From: Chitinimonas viridis
GTDB lineage: Bacteria > Pseudomonadota > Gammaproteobacteria > Burkholderiales > Chitinimonadaceae
Direction of reading: 5' to 3'
Length of the DNA: 64,000 nt
Assembly (NCBI RefSeq): GCF_030409555.1
Contig: NZ_JAUFPU010000008.1
Coordinates: forward strand, 452,035 to 516,034
Part shown: positions 1 to 8,872 of the stretch, piece after piece
Layout of the letters: every line of letters begins with the position of its first letter
How positions within the stretch are numbered: position 1 is the stretch's first letter
Notes under the pieces: generated by a model
The model's input: the letters and a program-made list of their open reading frames with translations, nothing else
Told to the model about the DNA's origin: nothing
Database searches by the model: none
Made by a program: the position numbers and the translations under genes

Positions 1-91
1 GGGCAAGAAACTGCATGACAAGCGTGATAGCGAGAGGACCAAGGATGCCCAGCGCGAGATACAGCGGGCGATGAAGGTGCACAAGCGTTGA
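1..91 (+). CDS. smpB: SsrA-binding protein SmpB, 3' end (partial)
   Basis: The window opens inside this gene; the last 29 codons are visible, starting GKKLHDKRDS and ending AMKVHKR before a TGA at 89-91. The basic KLHDKR segment followed by a charged helix is the characteristic C-terminal tail of SmpB, which escorts tmRNA to stalled ribosomes. The 5' part lies outside the window. The next 281 bases hold no gene I can support; a tmRNA gene, sometimes found next to smpB, is not there. The stop is followed at once by GAGCCTG, which resembles the end of the mobile repeats found later in the window, but no matching right end was found. Confidence 0.85.
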   Translation, partial: GKKLHDKRDSERTKDAQREIQRAMKVHKR

Positions 92-372
92 GAGCCTGAT
101 GTGAGCATACAAGCGTCATAGGGTAGTTACATGCAGCTCGTGCAACCGGGCAACCCGGGTGCTTGGCGTTGGCCGCCTTTCAAGTAGCGGCTCTCCCAGC
201 TCTGGCCACACCTCTACGATCCCCGCAGGCGGGCTAGCACGCCTTGGCGTGTGTGTGGGCCGTTAGATTGGTGTAATTGTTCATACCGGTGACGGGCTGA
301 TTTTGGCTATAACACCGGCATGAACCTTGTATTACACCCCTTGATCAAGCCGCTTGCCGGTACCTGCCGTCC

Positions 373-1536
373 ATGAGTTTTCTCAGCATCCCCACCTTGC
401 TGCTGGCCGAATCGTTGATGCTGCTGCAGCTGGCAGCGTTGGTCTATGTAAGCGGTATACGGGTACGCAGCATCATGAGCGGGCCGCGTATCTGGGCGTT
501 TGGGCTGTTGGCCTATGCCGCTTCGCTGTTCACGTTTTCCCTGGTGCTGACCAGCCTGCCGCGTTGGGGGGCGCTGCCGGATTTTCTGGCCAGCCTGGGT
601 TGTGCCGGTATTTTGCTGGGTATCGATGATTTCTTCGAACGACCCAGGCGTTGGCGATTCGTGCTGGCGCTGTTGGCGGGCAATACCCTGGCGCTGTTGC
701 TGCTGGGTGTGGTCTGGCCCGATTACCACGCCCGCCTGACCCTGTTCTCGATTACCCAGGTCGTGTTTGGCATCGCTGGTGTACGCGCTCTCAGGCAGCC
801 GGTGCAACCGCAGCGCCGGTTGGGGCATACGCTGTTCCGCGGCATTATCTACGGCTGGTGCCTGGTCAATCTGCTGCGGCTGGTACTAGGGGTGATCTAC
901 CCGACCGAGACCGGGGATCTGCATGCCTTGCGGGAGTTGGTGTTCTATGTGCTGGTGCTGTTCTTCGGCATCTGGCTGGCGCTGGGTTGCATGCTGCTGA
1001 TACATGAGCGCATAGCGGCCGAGCTGATGTATGCCACCAAGCAGGACCCCCTGACCAACTGCTTCAATCGGCGAGGCTTTGGCGAGATCGTGCAGGCGGA
1101 GGCCCGGCGCATAGAGCGCGCCTGGTCGCCGACATCCATGCTGCGAGTGGATATCGACAACTTCAAGCATCTTATCCAGCGCTATGGCATGAATGCGGGT
1201 GACGAGGCCTTGCTGCAGTTTGTCCGGGTGGTGCGCGAGGAATTGCGCGATGTGGACAGCTTTGCTCGCCTGGGCAGCGATGCCTTTGCCATTCTGTTGC
1301 TCAATGCGCCCAGCGATGGTGCCCAGAAGGTGGCGGAGCGATTGCGGCGACGGGTGGAGGACCTGGTGATCTACACCCCGAATGGCCCCCTCTGGTTTAC
1401 CGTGAGCATTGGTGTGACCAGCCTGGCAGAAGGGCAGAACGATGTGGACCTGTTGTTGGTGACGGCAGAGAAGGCGCTGGAGGCTGCCCAATCGACAGGG
1501 CAGAACAGGGTGCAGATATTGGCGATGTCGGTCTGA
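373..1536 (+). CDS. Membrane protein with degenerate GGDEF domain and intact I-site
   Basis: The protein has 387 residues. About 210 N-terminal residues are largely hydrophobic (probably six or seven membrane segments), followed by a GGDEF domain from about residue 222 (DPLTNCFNRRGF). The metal-site segment DIDNFK and the YGMNAGDEAL segment are kept, but the signature loop reads GSDAF (301-305) instead of GG(D/E)EF, losing the second Gly and the catalytic Glu. The inhibitory-site motif RxxD is present as RDVD (292-295), exactly five residues upstream. Family knowledge says such proteins usually cannot make c-di-GMP but can bind it, so a membrane c-di-GMP receptor is the best inference. No Shine-Dalgarno sequence is obvious; an 18-codon ORF (320-376) overlaps the start as ATGA. 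Confidence 0.8.
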   Translation: MSFLSIPTLLLAESLMLLQLAALVYVSGIRVRSIMSGPRIWAFGLLAYAASLFTFSLVLTSLPRWGALPDFLASLGCAGILLGIDDFFERPRRWRFVLALLAGNTLALLLLGVVWPDYHARLTLFSITQVVFGIAGVRALRQPVQPQRRLGHTLFRGIIYGWCLVNLLRLVLGVIYPTETGDLHALRELVFYVLVLFFGIWLALGCMLLIHERIAAELMYATKQDPLTNCFNRRGFGEIVQAEARRIERAWSPTSMLRVDIDNFKHLIQRYGMNAGDEALLQFVRVVREELRDVDSFARLGSDAFAILLLNAPSDGAQKVAERLRRRVEDLVIYTPNGPLWFTVSIGVTSLAEGQNDVDLLLVTAEKALEAAQSTGQNRVQILAMSV

Positions 1537-1695
1537 GCCGGCTGGTTGCGAGGCGGCATGCCGGCGGGTCTTGGCAGGGGGATGGCCCATGTTCTCAGCG
1601 TCATCCGGGCGCTTGCCTGCCTATGCCCTGTGCAATCCGCCCTTCGCTTGCTCGCCGTGCTCCTGTAAAATCCGGTTTTTGCACGGAAGGCCGCC

Positions 1696-3273
1696 ATGGA
1701 CAAAATCCTTATCCTCGACTTCGGCTCGCAAGTCGCTCAGCTGATTGCCCGCCGCGTCCGCGAGGCGCATGTCTACTGCGAACTGCATCCCTATGACATG
1801 CCCTTGGCCGATATCCAGGCTTTCAATCCCAAGGCCATTATCCTGTCTGGCGGCCCCAACTCGGTGTATGAGAGCGACTACCAGGCCGATGCCGGCCTGC
1901 TGCAGTTGGGTGTGCCCGTGCTGGGTATCTGCTACGGCATGCAATGGATGGCGCAAGTATTGGGCGGCAAGGTAGAGGCAGGCGCCAGCCGTGAGTTTGG
2001 CTATGCCGAAATTCGTGCGCGTAGCCACTCGCAGCTGTTCAACGGCCTGCAAGACCGCACCAACGAAGCAGGCGATGGTCTGCTGGATGTATGGATGAGC
2101 CATGGCGACAAGGTGACGGCCATGCCCGCCGGCTTTGGCCTGATTGCCGAGACGGCCTCGTGCCCCATCGCGGCCATGGCCGACGAGGCACGCAAGTTCT
2201 ACGCTGTGCAGTTCCACCCGGAGGTAACCCACACCAAGCGCGGCACCGATATGCTGCATCGCTTTGTGCTGGGCATTGCCGGCGCCCAGCCTAGCTGGAC
2301 CATGCCTAACTATATTGACGAGGCGGTCAAGAAGATACGCGAGCAGGTTGGCAGCGAGGAAGTGATTCTGGGTCTGTCGGGCGGCGTGGATAGCTCGGTT
2401 GCGGCGGCGTTGATACACCGCGCCATCGGCGATCAATTGACCTGCGTATTCGTTGACCACGGTCTGCTGCGCCTGAACGAAGGCGATATGGTGATGGAGA
2501 TGTTTGCCCGCGGCCTGGGCGTGAAGGTAATACGCGTGGACGCCAGCACCGAGTTCATGGGCTTCCTGGAAGGGGTGACCGACCCCGAGCAGAAGCGCAA
2601 GATCATCGGCCGCGAGTTTGTGGAAGTGTTCCAGCGCGAGTCGGTGAAGCTGCCGAATGCCAAGTGGCTGGCCCAGGGCACCATCTACCCGGACGTGATC
2701 GAATCGGCGGGCTCCAAGACCAAGAAGGCCCATACCATCAAGAGCCACCACAATGTGGGAGGCCTGCCTGAGACCCTGAACCTCAAGCTGCTGGAACCTT
2801 TGCGCGAACTGTTCAAGGACGAGGTGCGCGAACTTGGCGTGGCGCTGGGGCTGCCACACGACATGGTGTATCGCCATCCTTTCCCCGGCCCCGGCCTGGG
2901 GGTGCGGATACTGGGCGAGGTGAAGCGCGATTACGCTGAACTGCTCAAGCGCGCTGATGCCATCTTTATCGAAGAACTGCGCAATACCCGCGACGAGCAC
3001 AGCGGCAAGACCTGGTATGAGCTGACCAGCCAGGCGTTTGCGGTGTTCCTACCGGTGAAGTCGGTAGGCGTGATGGGCGATGGCCGCACCTATGAATGGG
3101 TGGTGGCCCTGCGCGCGGTGGTGACCAGCGATTTCATGACGGCCCATTGGGCTGAGCTGCCGTATAGCCTGTTGGGACGGGTATCCAACCGTATCATCAA
3201 CGAGGTGCGTGGCATCAACCGGGTGGTGTATGACGTTTCGGGCAAGCCGCCGGCAACCATCGAGTGGGAATAA
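1696..3273 (+). CDS. guaA: GMP synthase (glutamine-hydrolysing)
   Basis: The protein has 525 residues, the usual full length. It converts XMP, ATP and glutamine to GMP in de novo purine synthesis, in the cytosol. The N-terminal class I glutamine amidotransferase domain has the nucleophile Cys79 in GICYGM and the FHPEV His/Glu pair near residue 175. The ATP-pyrophosphatase domain has the PP-loop LSGGVDSS near residue 230, and the C-terminal dimerisation domain ends in KPPATIEWE, as the family does. The start is supported by a GGAAGG ribosome site just upstream. The 159 bases before it show no other gene. No guaB is adjacent. Confidence 0.98.
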   Translation: MDKILILDFGSQVAQLIARRVREAHVYCELHPYDMPLADIQAFNPKAIILSGGPNSVYESDYQADAGLLQLGVPVLGICYGMQWMAQVLGGKVEAGASREFGYAEIRARSHSQLFNGLQDRTNEAGDGLLDVWMSHGDKVTAMPAGFGLIAETASCPIAAMADEARKFYAVQFHPEVTHTKRGTDMLHRFVLGIAGAQPSWTMPNYIDEAVKKIREQVGSEEVILGLSGGVDSSVAAALIHRAIGDQLTCVFVDHGLLRLNEGDMVMEMFARGLGVKVIRVDASTEFMGFLEGVTDPEQKRKIIGREFVEVFQRESVKLPNAKWLAQGTIYPDVIESAGSKTKKAHTIKSHHNVGGLPETLNLKLLEPLRELFKDEVRELGVALGLPHDMVYRHPFPGPGLGVRILGEVKRDYAELLKRADAIFIEELRNTRDEHSGKTWYELTSQAFAVFLPVKSVGVMGDGRTYEWVVALRAVVTSDFMTAHWAELPYSLLGRVSNRIINEVRGINRVVYDVSGKPPATIEWE

Positions 3274-3348
3274 GTCTGGGCTGGGTAACGGCCTAGGCTC
3301 TCAGATAACGGCTCGCTGCATTGCGGGCCGTTGTTACGTGAGGACTGC

Positions 3349-4617
3349 ATGAATAAAGCGCGCCAGATGGCCGAGCAGGGTATGGGCCTGCACCAGCAGG
3401 GACGCCTGCGCGAAGCGACCGCCTTGTACCAGCAGGCGCTGGCCCTGGAGCCTGGCTGTGGCTTGGCGCTGCACTACCTGGGCCTGTGCATGGCCCAGCA
3501 GGGTATGGCCGATATGGCCAGGGTGATGCTGCAGAAGGCGTTGGCGGCTGGCGAGGACACGGCAGCCTTGCATGACCATCTGGCGCAGTTGCTGCAAGGG
3601 TTAGGCAAGCTGCAGGAGGCATTGGTGCATCGGCAGCGTGCAAGCGCCCTGGCCCCCGGGGATCTGGCCTATGGGCAGGCATTGGCCGCCCTGTACCAAC
3701 GCATGGGCGATCTGGGCGGTGAACGGCAAGCCAGACTGCAGTTGCTGCAGCAGCACCCGGGACATGTACCGACACTGATGGCGCTAGCCCTGGCGGCTTA
3801 CGACCGGGACGATGCCGCCGAGGCCATGGATTACTACAGGGTGGCATGTGTGGCCGACCCTTGCCTGCCTGAGCAAACCTATATGGGTTTTGCCTCGCCC
3901 TCCGCGACGGTGGCGGTGGGTGATCCCTTTCCATTGCTGCAGTTGGGCGAGACGGCGGAGGAGAAGCAGGTGCGCACGGTGTTGCGTGATGCGGATCTGC
4001 ATGTGCTCGATGATTTTCTGCCTGATCCTGATGCGGCCAGAGCCTGGGCTGCTGGGCTGCAATATGGCGTAGCCAGAGGCAATTATCCTGGGTCACAAAC
4101 CAGCCTGCTGCCTTGCGAGGCCATCATGCAGGCACTGGCTGACCGATTGGGGCGCCGGCTCAAATGGTTGTCGCCCGACAACGGCGTGATGCGCCTGACG
4201 TTGGCAGATGCCACGGCACGTACCGATATCCATGTGGATGATGAGCTGGCGACGGAGACTCGCCATTATGCTGCCGTGCTCTACCTGACGCGGCCTGAGC
4301 ACTGCCAGGGTGGCACCAGTTTTTGGCGCCATGCCGCCACGGGCTGGCTGCGCCGGCCGGCCGATACGCTGCTGCAGGCGGCTGGCTATGCGGATTTCAA
4401 GACCTTTCTACGACGCGAAACCCCCTTGGGTGAGCCGCGTGCCTTTGCCGGTTTTACGGCTCAGCGCGACCGCTGGCAGCAACTGTTTACCGTGCCCATG
4501 CGCTACAACCGGTTGGTGCTGTACAAGGGCAATCACTTTCATGCGGTGGACAATGTGTTTGGGGAGGGTTTCGACAACGGTAGGCTGACCCGCCTATTCA
4601 GTTTTGAAATGCTATGA
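3349..4617 (+). CDS. TPR-repeat protein with 2-oxoglutarate/Fe(II) oxygenase-like domain
   Basis: The protein has 422 residues from the ATG at 3349, chosen over an upstream TTG because GAGGA lies just before it. Residues 1-180 form TPR-like helical repeats (AxALYQQALALEPG, ALHYLGLCMAQQG). Residues 220-422 resemble prolyl-hydroxylase-type double-stranded beta-helix proteins: an HxD pair (H295, D297 in IHVDDE), a distal His in NHFHAVDN (H396/H398) and an Arg in GRLTRLFSFE. These match the metal triad and the 2-oxoglutarate-binding Arg. The domain resembles the DUF6445 group, but I am not certain of that. The substrate is unknown; TPRs suggest a protein partner. Confidence 0.65.
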   Translation: MNKARQMAEQGMGLHQQGRLREATALYQQALALEPGCGLALHYLGLCMAQQGMADMARVMLQKALAAGEDTAALHDHLAQLLQGLGKLQEALVHRQRASALAPGDLAYGQALAALYQRMGDLGGERQARLQLLQQHPGHVPTLMALALAAYDRDDAAEAMDYYRVACVADPCLPEQTYMGFASPSATVAVGDPFPLLQLGETAEEKQVRTVLRDADLHVLDDFLPDPDAARAWAAGLQYGVARGNYPGSQTSLLPCEAIMQALADRLGRRLKWLSPDNGVMRLTLADATARTDIHVDDELATETRHYAAVLYLTRPEHCQGGTSFWRHAATGWLRRPADTLLQAAGYADFKTFLRRETPLGEPRAFAGFTAQRDRWQQLFTVPMRYNRLVLYKGNHFHAVDNVFGEGFDNGRLTRLFSFEML

Positions 4618-4642
4618 GCCACCACCTGCCGTATCGCCAGGG

Positions 4643-5110
4643 CTAGCCAGACAAGCTGCCGCTGAACCACAGATAGAGCAGTGCCCCACCCAGGATGACG
4701 GCCAGCCAGAATCCTGCCCCAAAGCGGCTTTCGGCCACCTGGCCCGAACCTAAGCGGGGCTTGCTGCTGGCCGGCGCCTTGCCCGATTGATGGCGCTCTA
4801 CCAGATCCTTGGCGTCTTTCAGGCCCAGGCCTGTTTCGGCCCGTACCTGCTTGATGGCTTCGATGATGTTGCCCTGGCTGAGTGCGGCCAGGGCAGCGGG
4901 GGACAACTGGTCGCCGAACTGGGGTGTGGGCGAGCCAGGCTGTAGGCTGCCCACTAACGGTTTGCCAGACCGATACTGCTCGACCAGTTCCTTGGCTTCC
5001 TTCAAACCCAAACCGGTATCCCCCCGAACGATCTTGATGGCTTCAAGCAGATTGCCGTTCTGGATGGCGCTTATCGCCTGCGGCGACAGTGTGGTGTGAC
5101 CTGTGGGCAT
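4643..5110 (-). CDS. Membrane-anchored protein with two ribosomal L7/L12-like repeats
   Basis: The protein has 155 residues and starts after a good AAGGAG site. Two copies of a helical unit occur at about residues 8-50 (LSPQAISAIQNGNLLEAIKI) and 68-110 (LSPAALAALSQGNIIEAIKQ), each continuing into TGLGLK(E/D)AK(E/D)LVE. This is the pattern of the L7/L12 C-terminal domain, the surface that recruits translation factors in ribosomes. A single membrane helix follows near residues 130-150, so the repeats probably face the cytosol. The role is unknown. It is unlikely to be a ribosomal protein because it lacks the N-terminal dimerisation domain and has a membrane tail. It converges on the gene to its left. 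Confidence 0.7.
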   Translation of the reverse strand: MPTGHTTLSPQAISAIQNGNLLEAIKIVRGDTGLGLKEAKELVEQYRSGKPLVGSLQPGSPTPQFGDQLSPAALAALSQGNIIEAIKQVRAETGLGLKDAKDLVERHQSGKAPASSKPRLGSGQVAESRFGAGFWLAVILGGALLYLWFSGSLSG

Positions 5111-5302
5111 GGTGCACTCCTTGTCGGGGGGGGCTCACGGTAGGGGGCTGCCAGCCACCTTGATATCGTCGCAATACTGCGTTGCGCGAGAGGGACTTCT
5201 CCTTGCATATCAAGTATATGCTGCTCTGAGGTTTACACGCGCGCCTTGCCTGGAAGTCGAAGCTTCGGAGAGCCCCCTATCGCCCTTCGGAGCGTATGCT
5301 GC

Positions 5303-6697
5303 CTACCACCAGGCGGCCGGATCATGTCCCAGCGGTACGGCCGGCAGTGACCAATGTGGCAGCAACCCACTCAGCACGGCCGCATGGCGTACTGTGGTCA
5401 GTTGGCCGAAGCCTGATGGCGCGGTCTCGCAATAGGGCTGCGCTTCGGCAGCCGAGATGTCAGGCGCCTGCAAACCACCAGGCAGGCGGCCCAGCTGTCG
5501 CAGCCAGTGGGCAGTTTGTGCCAGTGATACCCGTACATGCCAGCTACCACCGACCGTAGCGCGGCGATGCAGTGCAGCCATGGCGCCCAGTGCCATCAGG
5601 TAGCCGCTGGCATGGTCCAATACCTGCATGGGCAGGGGCTTGGGGGCTGCCTCACCAGCAGCTGAGGACTCGGCATGATTGAAGCCCATGGCGGTTTGCA
5701 CCAGCGAATCGAAACCCCGCTTGTGCGCCCAGGGACCTTGGTGACCATAGGCGCTGAGCGAAACATAGACCAGGCCAGGTCGCAAGGCGGCCAAGGCTTC
5801 CGGCCCCAGCCCCATATCGTTCATGCCGCCGGGGCGATAGCCCTGCATGAAGATGTCGGTATGGGCCAATAGCTGTAGCAATTGTGCGTGCTCGGCGGCT
5901 TGGGTCAGATCTAGCGCGGCACTGCGTTTGCCCCGGCCGGTGTCCATCACCAGCAAGGGAATGGCCGGCAGGCGCGGCGAGGTGATCATCAGCACGTCAG
6001 CGCCATGGGCAGCCAGGGTACGGCCGCACACCGGGCCTGCTATCACACGGCTTAGATCGAGCACCTTGATGCCAGATAGCGGCCTGTCGCCAGCGGGCAG
6101 GGCTTGCACAGGTGCGTCGCCTATCTGTTCCAGGGTAAAGGTGGGTAGGGCAGCAATGGCAGCGGCCTGCGGGTGCGCATCCCATTCGGCAAAGCTGCGC
6201 ATGGCCGCCACTACCATGCCGCGTTCGCTGGCTGCGGTTTCAAAGGCTTCGGCCTGCCAGTTCAGCAGCGCTTCTGCCACCGAGGTGCGCTCGTTGGCAC
6301 AACCCAGCAGCGCCAGCAAGCCGTCGCGATGATGTGGAAAATTGGTATGCAACCTTACCCAGCGGCCATCGCCACAGCGATAGGCGCCAGCCAGCTTGTC
6401 CCAGGGGTCGGGCGGCGGCGCGCCATCCACCAGCAGGTAGCGTTCGCTGCGGCATTCAATGGCAGCGTGGCGCATATTGATGCGAACGTCGGGCCAGTTG
6501 CCCTTGCGTTGTTGCCATAGCGTGGCTGCGGCCAGCGCACTGGCTGCCAGGCTGGCCTGGGCGGCGCTGCCTACGGCAAAGGTGGAGGGGAGTATGGGGT
6601 CTTCGCCCTCGAGGTGGATATATTCGAGTGCCTGCTGCGGCAGGCCGGTCAGCGTCCAAAGCTGCGCCAGGGTGTGTTGGGGATGGGGAGCTTGCAT
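5303..6697 (-). CDS. CaiB/BaiF family (class III) CoA-transferase
   Basis: The protein has 464 residues. The family core occupies roughly residues 210-400: GIKVLDLSRVIAGPVCGRTL, AAHGADVLMI, DTGRGKRSAALDL, and the catalytic Asp near residue 361 in VLDHASGYLMALGA. Class III enzymes move CoA between carboxylic acids through an aspartyl-CoA adduct. The first 200 residues are a poorly conserved half-domain, as in two-part members of the family. It starts 20 bases after the aldehyde dehydrogenase, so the two are almost certainly co-transcribed and may act in one catabolic route. Substrate is not determined; a dicarboxylate such as glutarate is a guess from the neighbour. Confidence 0.82.
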   Translation of the reverse strand: MQAPHPQHTLAQLWTLTGLPQQALEYIHLEGEDPILPSTFAVGSAAQASLAASALAAATLWQQRKGNWPDVRINMRHAAIECRSERYLLVDGAPPPDPWDKLAGAYRCGDGRWVRLHTNFPHHRDGLLALLGCANERTSVAEALLNWQAEAFETAASERGMVVAAMRSFAEWDAHPQAAAIAALPTFTLEQIGDAPVQALPAGDRPLSGIKVLDLSRVIAGPVCGRTLAAHGADVLMITSPRLPAIPLLVMDTGRGKRSAALDLTQAAEHAQLLQLLAHTDIFMQGYRPGGMNDMGLGPEALAALRPGLVYVSLSAYGHQGPWAHKRGFDSLVQTAMGFNHAESSAAGEAAPKPLPMQVLDHASGYLMALGAMAALHRRATVGGSWHVRVSLAQTAHWLRQLGRLPGGLQAPDISAAEAQPYCETAPSGFGQLTTVRHAAVLSGLLPHWSLPAVPLGHDPAAWW

Positions 6698-6717
6698 TGG
6701 CAGCCTTGTGCCTGAGG

Positions 6718-8274
6718 CTAAACCTCGAATTTTACACCCTGGGCCAGTGGCAAGGCTGTGCCGTAGTTGACGGTGTTGGTCGTGCGACGCATATAGTTGC
6801 GCCAGGCATCAGAACCGGATTCGCGGCCGCCGCCGGTATCCTTGTCGCCGCCAAAGGCGCCGCCTATCTCGGCACCACTGGTACCGATATTGACGTTGGC
6901 GATGCCGCAGTCGGACCCGGCTGGCCCTAGAAAAGTCTCGGCCTCACGCACACTGTCGGTGAAGATGGCGGAACTGAGTCCCTGCGACACCGCGTTGTTG
7001 AGGTCGATGGCATCCTGCAGCTCGCTATAGGGCATCAGGTAGAGGATGGGAGCAAAGGTTTCCTCCATCACGATGGGGAGGTTGCCGGGCACCTTCACCA
7101 GGGCGGGCCGCACATAGTAGCCATGGTCCGGTACACCTTGTTCCAGCCGATTGCCGCCAGCCAGACGCTGACCACCTTGCTGTTCGGCAGCCTGCAGGGC
7201 TTGCTGCATGGCCCAGTAGGCCTCGGCATCCACCAACGGCCCTACCAGCGTGCCTTCCGCGCCGGGATGACCTATGGGCAGGCTCTCGAAGGCCTGGGCG
7301 AGGCGTTGGCACAGGGTATCCACCAAGCTCTCATGCACGATCAGCCGACGCAGGCTGGTGCAGCGCTGGCCAGCGGTGCCGGCGGCCGAGAAGACAATGG
7401 CGCGCAAGGCCATTTCCAGGTCGGCGGTCGGGGCGACGATCAACGCGTTGTTACCGCCCAGTTCAAGCAGGGAACGCCCCAGGCGTGCCGCTACCGCTTG
7501 GGCGACAGTGCGGCCCATGCGGGTGGAGCCGGTGGCGGACAGCAAGGGCAATAGCGGATGGGCTGCCAGCCGCTCACCCGCCTCGCGCTCGCCCAATACC
7601 AGTTGGCAGAGGTGGGCGGGTACGCTCTCGGTCATCTCGTCTATGGTCGATTCGACCAGCCGCTGCAAGGCGATGGCGCACAGGGGCGTCTTCTCCGAGG
7701 GTTTCCAGACAACTGCATTGCCGCATACCAGGGCCAGCATGGCATTCCAGGCCCAGACTGCCATGGGAAAATTGAAGGCTGTAATGACGCCTACCGCGCC
7801 CAGCGGCTGCCATTGCTCCATCATGCGGTGGCTGGGGCGCTCGCTGGCGATGGTAAGCCCATGCAACTGCCGCGACAGGCCCACGGCAAAGTCACAGATA
7901 TCAATGCATTCCTGTACCTCGCCTTCGGCCTCGCTGCTGATCTTGCCGGCCTCCAAAGTAATTAGGCTGGCCAGGGCCTGTTTGCGCTGGCGTATCTGCT
8001 CGCCTATGCGCCGTACCAGCTCGCCGCGCAAGGGTGCAGGTACGGTACGCCATTTGAGAAAGGCACCATGTGCTGCTTCCACTGCGTGGTTGACCAACCC
8101 GGCCGAGGCGGGGGCATAGCTGCCGAGCAGGGCGTGGTCGATGGGGGAACGCATGTCACGTGGTGCACTATCGGCATAGTGGGCTGCACCGGCGACCAGG
8201 GCAGAGGGCCAGAGTGGCTCGGCCGCAAGGTCTGAGAGACGCAGGTCGGCAATCAGGTCTGGGGGTAGGCGCAT
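6718..8274 (-). CDS. amaB: ALDH7-type aldehyde dehydrogenase (aminoadipate semialdehyde/piperideine-6-carboxylate)
   Basis: The protein has 518 residues with the full aldehyde dehydrogenase fold: N-terminal NAD-binding part (GVITAFNFPMAVWAWNAMLA), catalytic Glu in LELGGNN and Cys near residue 305 in GQRCTSLRRL. The ending GAEIGGAFGGDKDTGGGRES and SDAWRNYMRRTTNTVNY is diagnostic for the ALDH7/antiquitin group, which oxidises 2-aminoadipate 6-semialdehyde in lysine catabolism. The symbol follows the Pseudomonas enzyme and is given by similarity only. An AGGA site precedes the start. It is first in a two-gene minus-strand operon with the CoA-transferase; 598 bases without a gene lie upstream. 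Confidence 0.85.
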   Translation of the reverse strand: MRLPPDLIADLRLSDLAAEPLWPSALVAGAAHYADSAPRDMRSPIDHALLGSYAPASAGLVNHAVEAAHGAFLKWRTVPAPLRGELVRRIGEQIRQRKQALASLITLEAGKISSEAEGEVQECIDICDFAVGLSRQLHGLTIASERPSHRMMEQWQPLGAVGVITAFNFPMAVWAWNAMLALVCGNAVVWKPSEKTPLCAIALQRLVESTIDEMTESVPAHLCQLVLGEREAGERLAAHPLLPLLSATGSTRMGRTVAQAVAARLGRSLLELGGNNALIVAPTADLEMALRAIVFSAAGTAGQRCTSLRRLIVHESLVDTLCQRLAQAFESLPIGHPGAEGTLVGPLVDAEAYWAMQQALQAAEQQGGQRLAGGNRLEQGVPDHGYYVRPALVKVPGNLPIVMEETFAPILYLMPYSELQDAIDLNNAVSQGLSSAIFTDSVREAETFLGPAGSDCGIANVNIGTSGAEIGGAFGGDKDTGGGRESGSDAWRNYMRRTTNTVNYGTALPLAQGVKFEV

Positions 8275-8440
8275 GGCAGTTCCTGGGGTGCTGTTCGCAC
8301 AGGGTCGGTGATGCGGTTGGGCCGAGCGGTATGCCCTCTGCGGGGGGCTTGTATCAATTATTCAAAAGGTAGCTTATAGAGCGCAAGCAAGTTTTGCAGG
8401 CTTATCTGCAATGGCCTGTTTGTCCACGTCAGCCTGGGGT

Positions 8441-8527
8441 AAGCCTGTGGGCGGCATGTTGATAAGTATGGCAACTGCTTGAAGCATGGCGCTTTCTCAG
8501 TGCTGCCTGTTTTTCGGGCAAGTGGGC
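8441..8527 (+). repeat. Dispersed ~90-bp intergenic repeat, copy A
   Basis: It begins AAGCCTGTGGGCGGC and runs through GCTTGAAGC to TGCTGCCTGTTTTTCGGGCA. It aligns along its length, with substitutions and small gaps, to copies at 10886 and 11738. All three lie between genes on the same strand. Boundaries are approximate. The DnaA-box-like core is degenerate here (TGTTGATAA). Confidence 0.6.
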
Positions 8528-8537
8528 CAAACCTGCG

Positions 8538-8554
8538 CTTAAGTTTGGTTTAAG
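8538..8554 (+). promoter_or_regulatory. Candidate PmrA/QseB-type direct-repeat operator
   Basis: The sequence CTTAAGTTTGGTTTAAG contains TTAAG twice at an 11-base interval, one helical turn. That is the arrangement bound by PmrA/BasR and QseB response regulators. It lies about 320 bases upstream of the response regulator gene at 8873, consistent with autoregulation, although the distance leaves the exact promoter open. Confidence 0.5.
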
Positions 8555-8872
8555 CAAGCCTGTGTCTAATGCGGGCTCCGGGATCATTACTTCTGGGAAC
8601 TTGCCATGAGGCTCTCTGTTTGTTCTGAGGGGCAGGAACAGCGGCAGGCCGAGGGGTATCAGGTCAAGTAGTTCAAGTTGGGATAGGCACAAGGCGCTTG
8701 CAGGCAGCCGGCCGGCCATGGTGCCCTTGCATGCTATGGTGGCCGTGCCTGAAAGCAGCTGGGAACGCGATAACCTGGATGCAGCAATGCTCCATGGCGA
8801 CAAGCAGGTCAACCCAGCACCGGCTACGCTGGGTTTTGTTAGCCGCTCATAACTATCGAGGTAGCTTGCTGA

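Larger units (their letters stand above)
8275..8872. other. 598-bp region without a supported gene, between divergent operons
   Basis: This gap separates the minus-strand dehydrogenase from the plus-strand response regulator. It should hold both promoters; an AT-rich stretch near 8350-8365 could serve the minus strand. It also carries one copy of a dispersed repeat (8441-8527) and a direct-repeat operator (8538-8554). A 21-codon reading frame starts at 8606, but nothing supports it as a gene. The rest is unexplained. Confidence 0.6.

Noticed and set aside
92-300. Possible degenerate mobile element after smpB (TGA then GAGCCTG, with GGGC then TGA at 298-300)
   Set aside because: Only the first seven bases match; the presumed right end does not complement the left, and no internal stems of the family were found.
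92-372. tmRNA (ssrA) gene next to smpB
   Set aside because: No tRNA-like ends, TpsiC loop or ANDENYALAA-type tag was found in this stretch.
1621-3000. 459-codon open frame antisense to guaA
   Set aside because: It is a GC-rich shadow of a certain gene, with no domain and a His/Gln/Ala-rich composition typical of antisense frames.
7025-7813. Several open frames inside the aldehyde dehydrogenase gene
   Set aside because: All overlap conserved dehydrogenase sequence and show no independent support.
8606-8671. 21-codon peptide upstream of the response regulator
   Set aside because: No ribosome site and no conserved feature; chance frames of this size are common.
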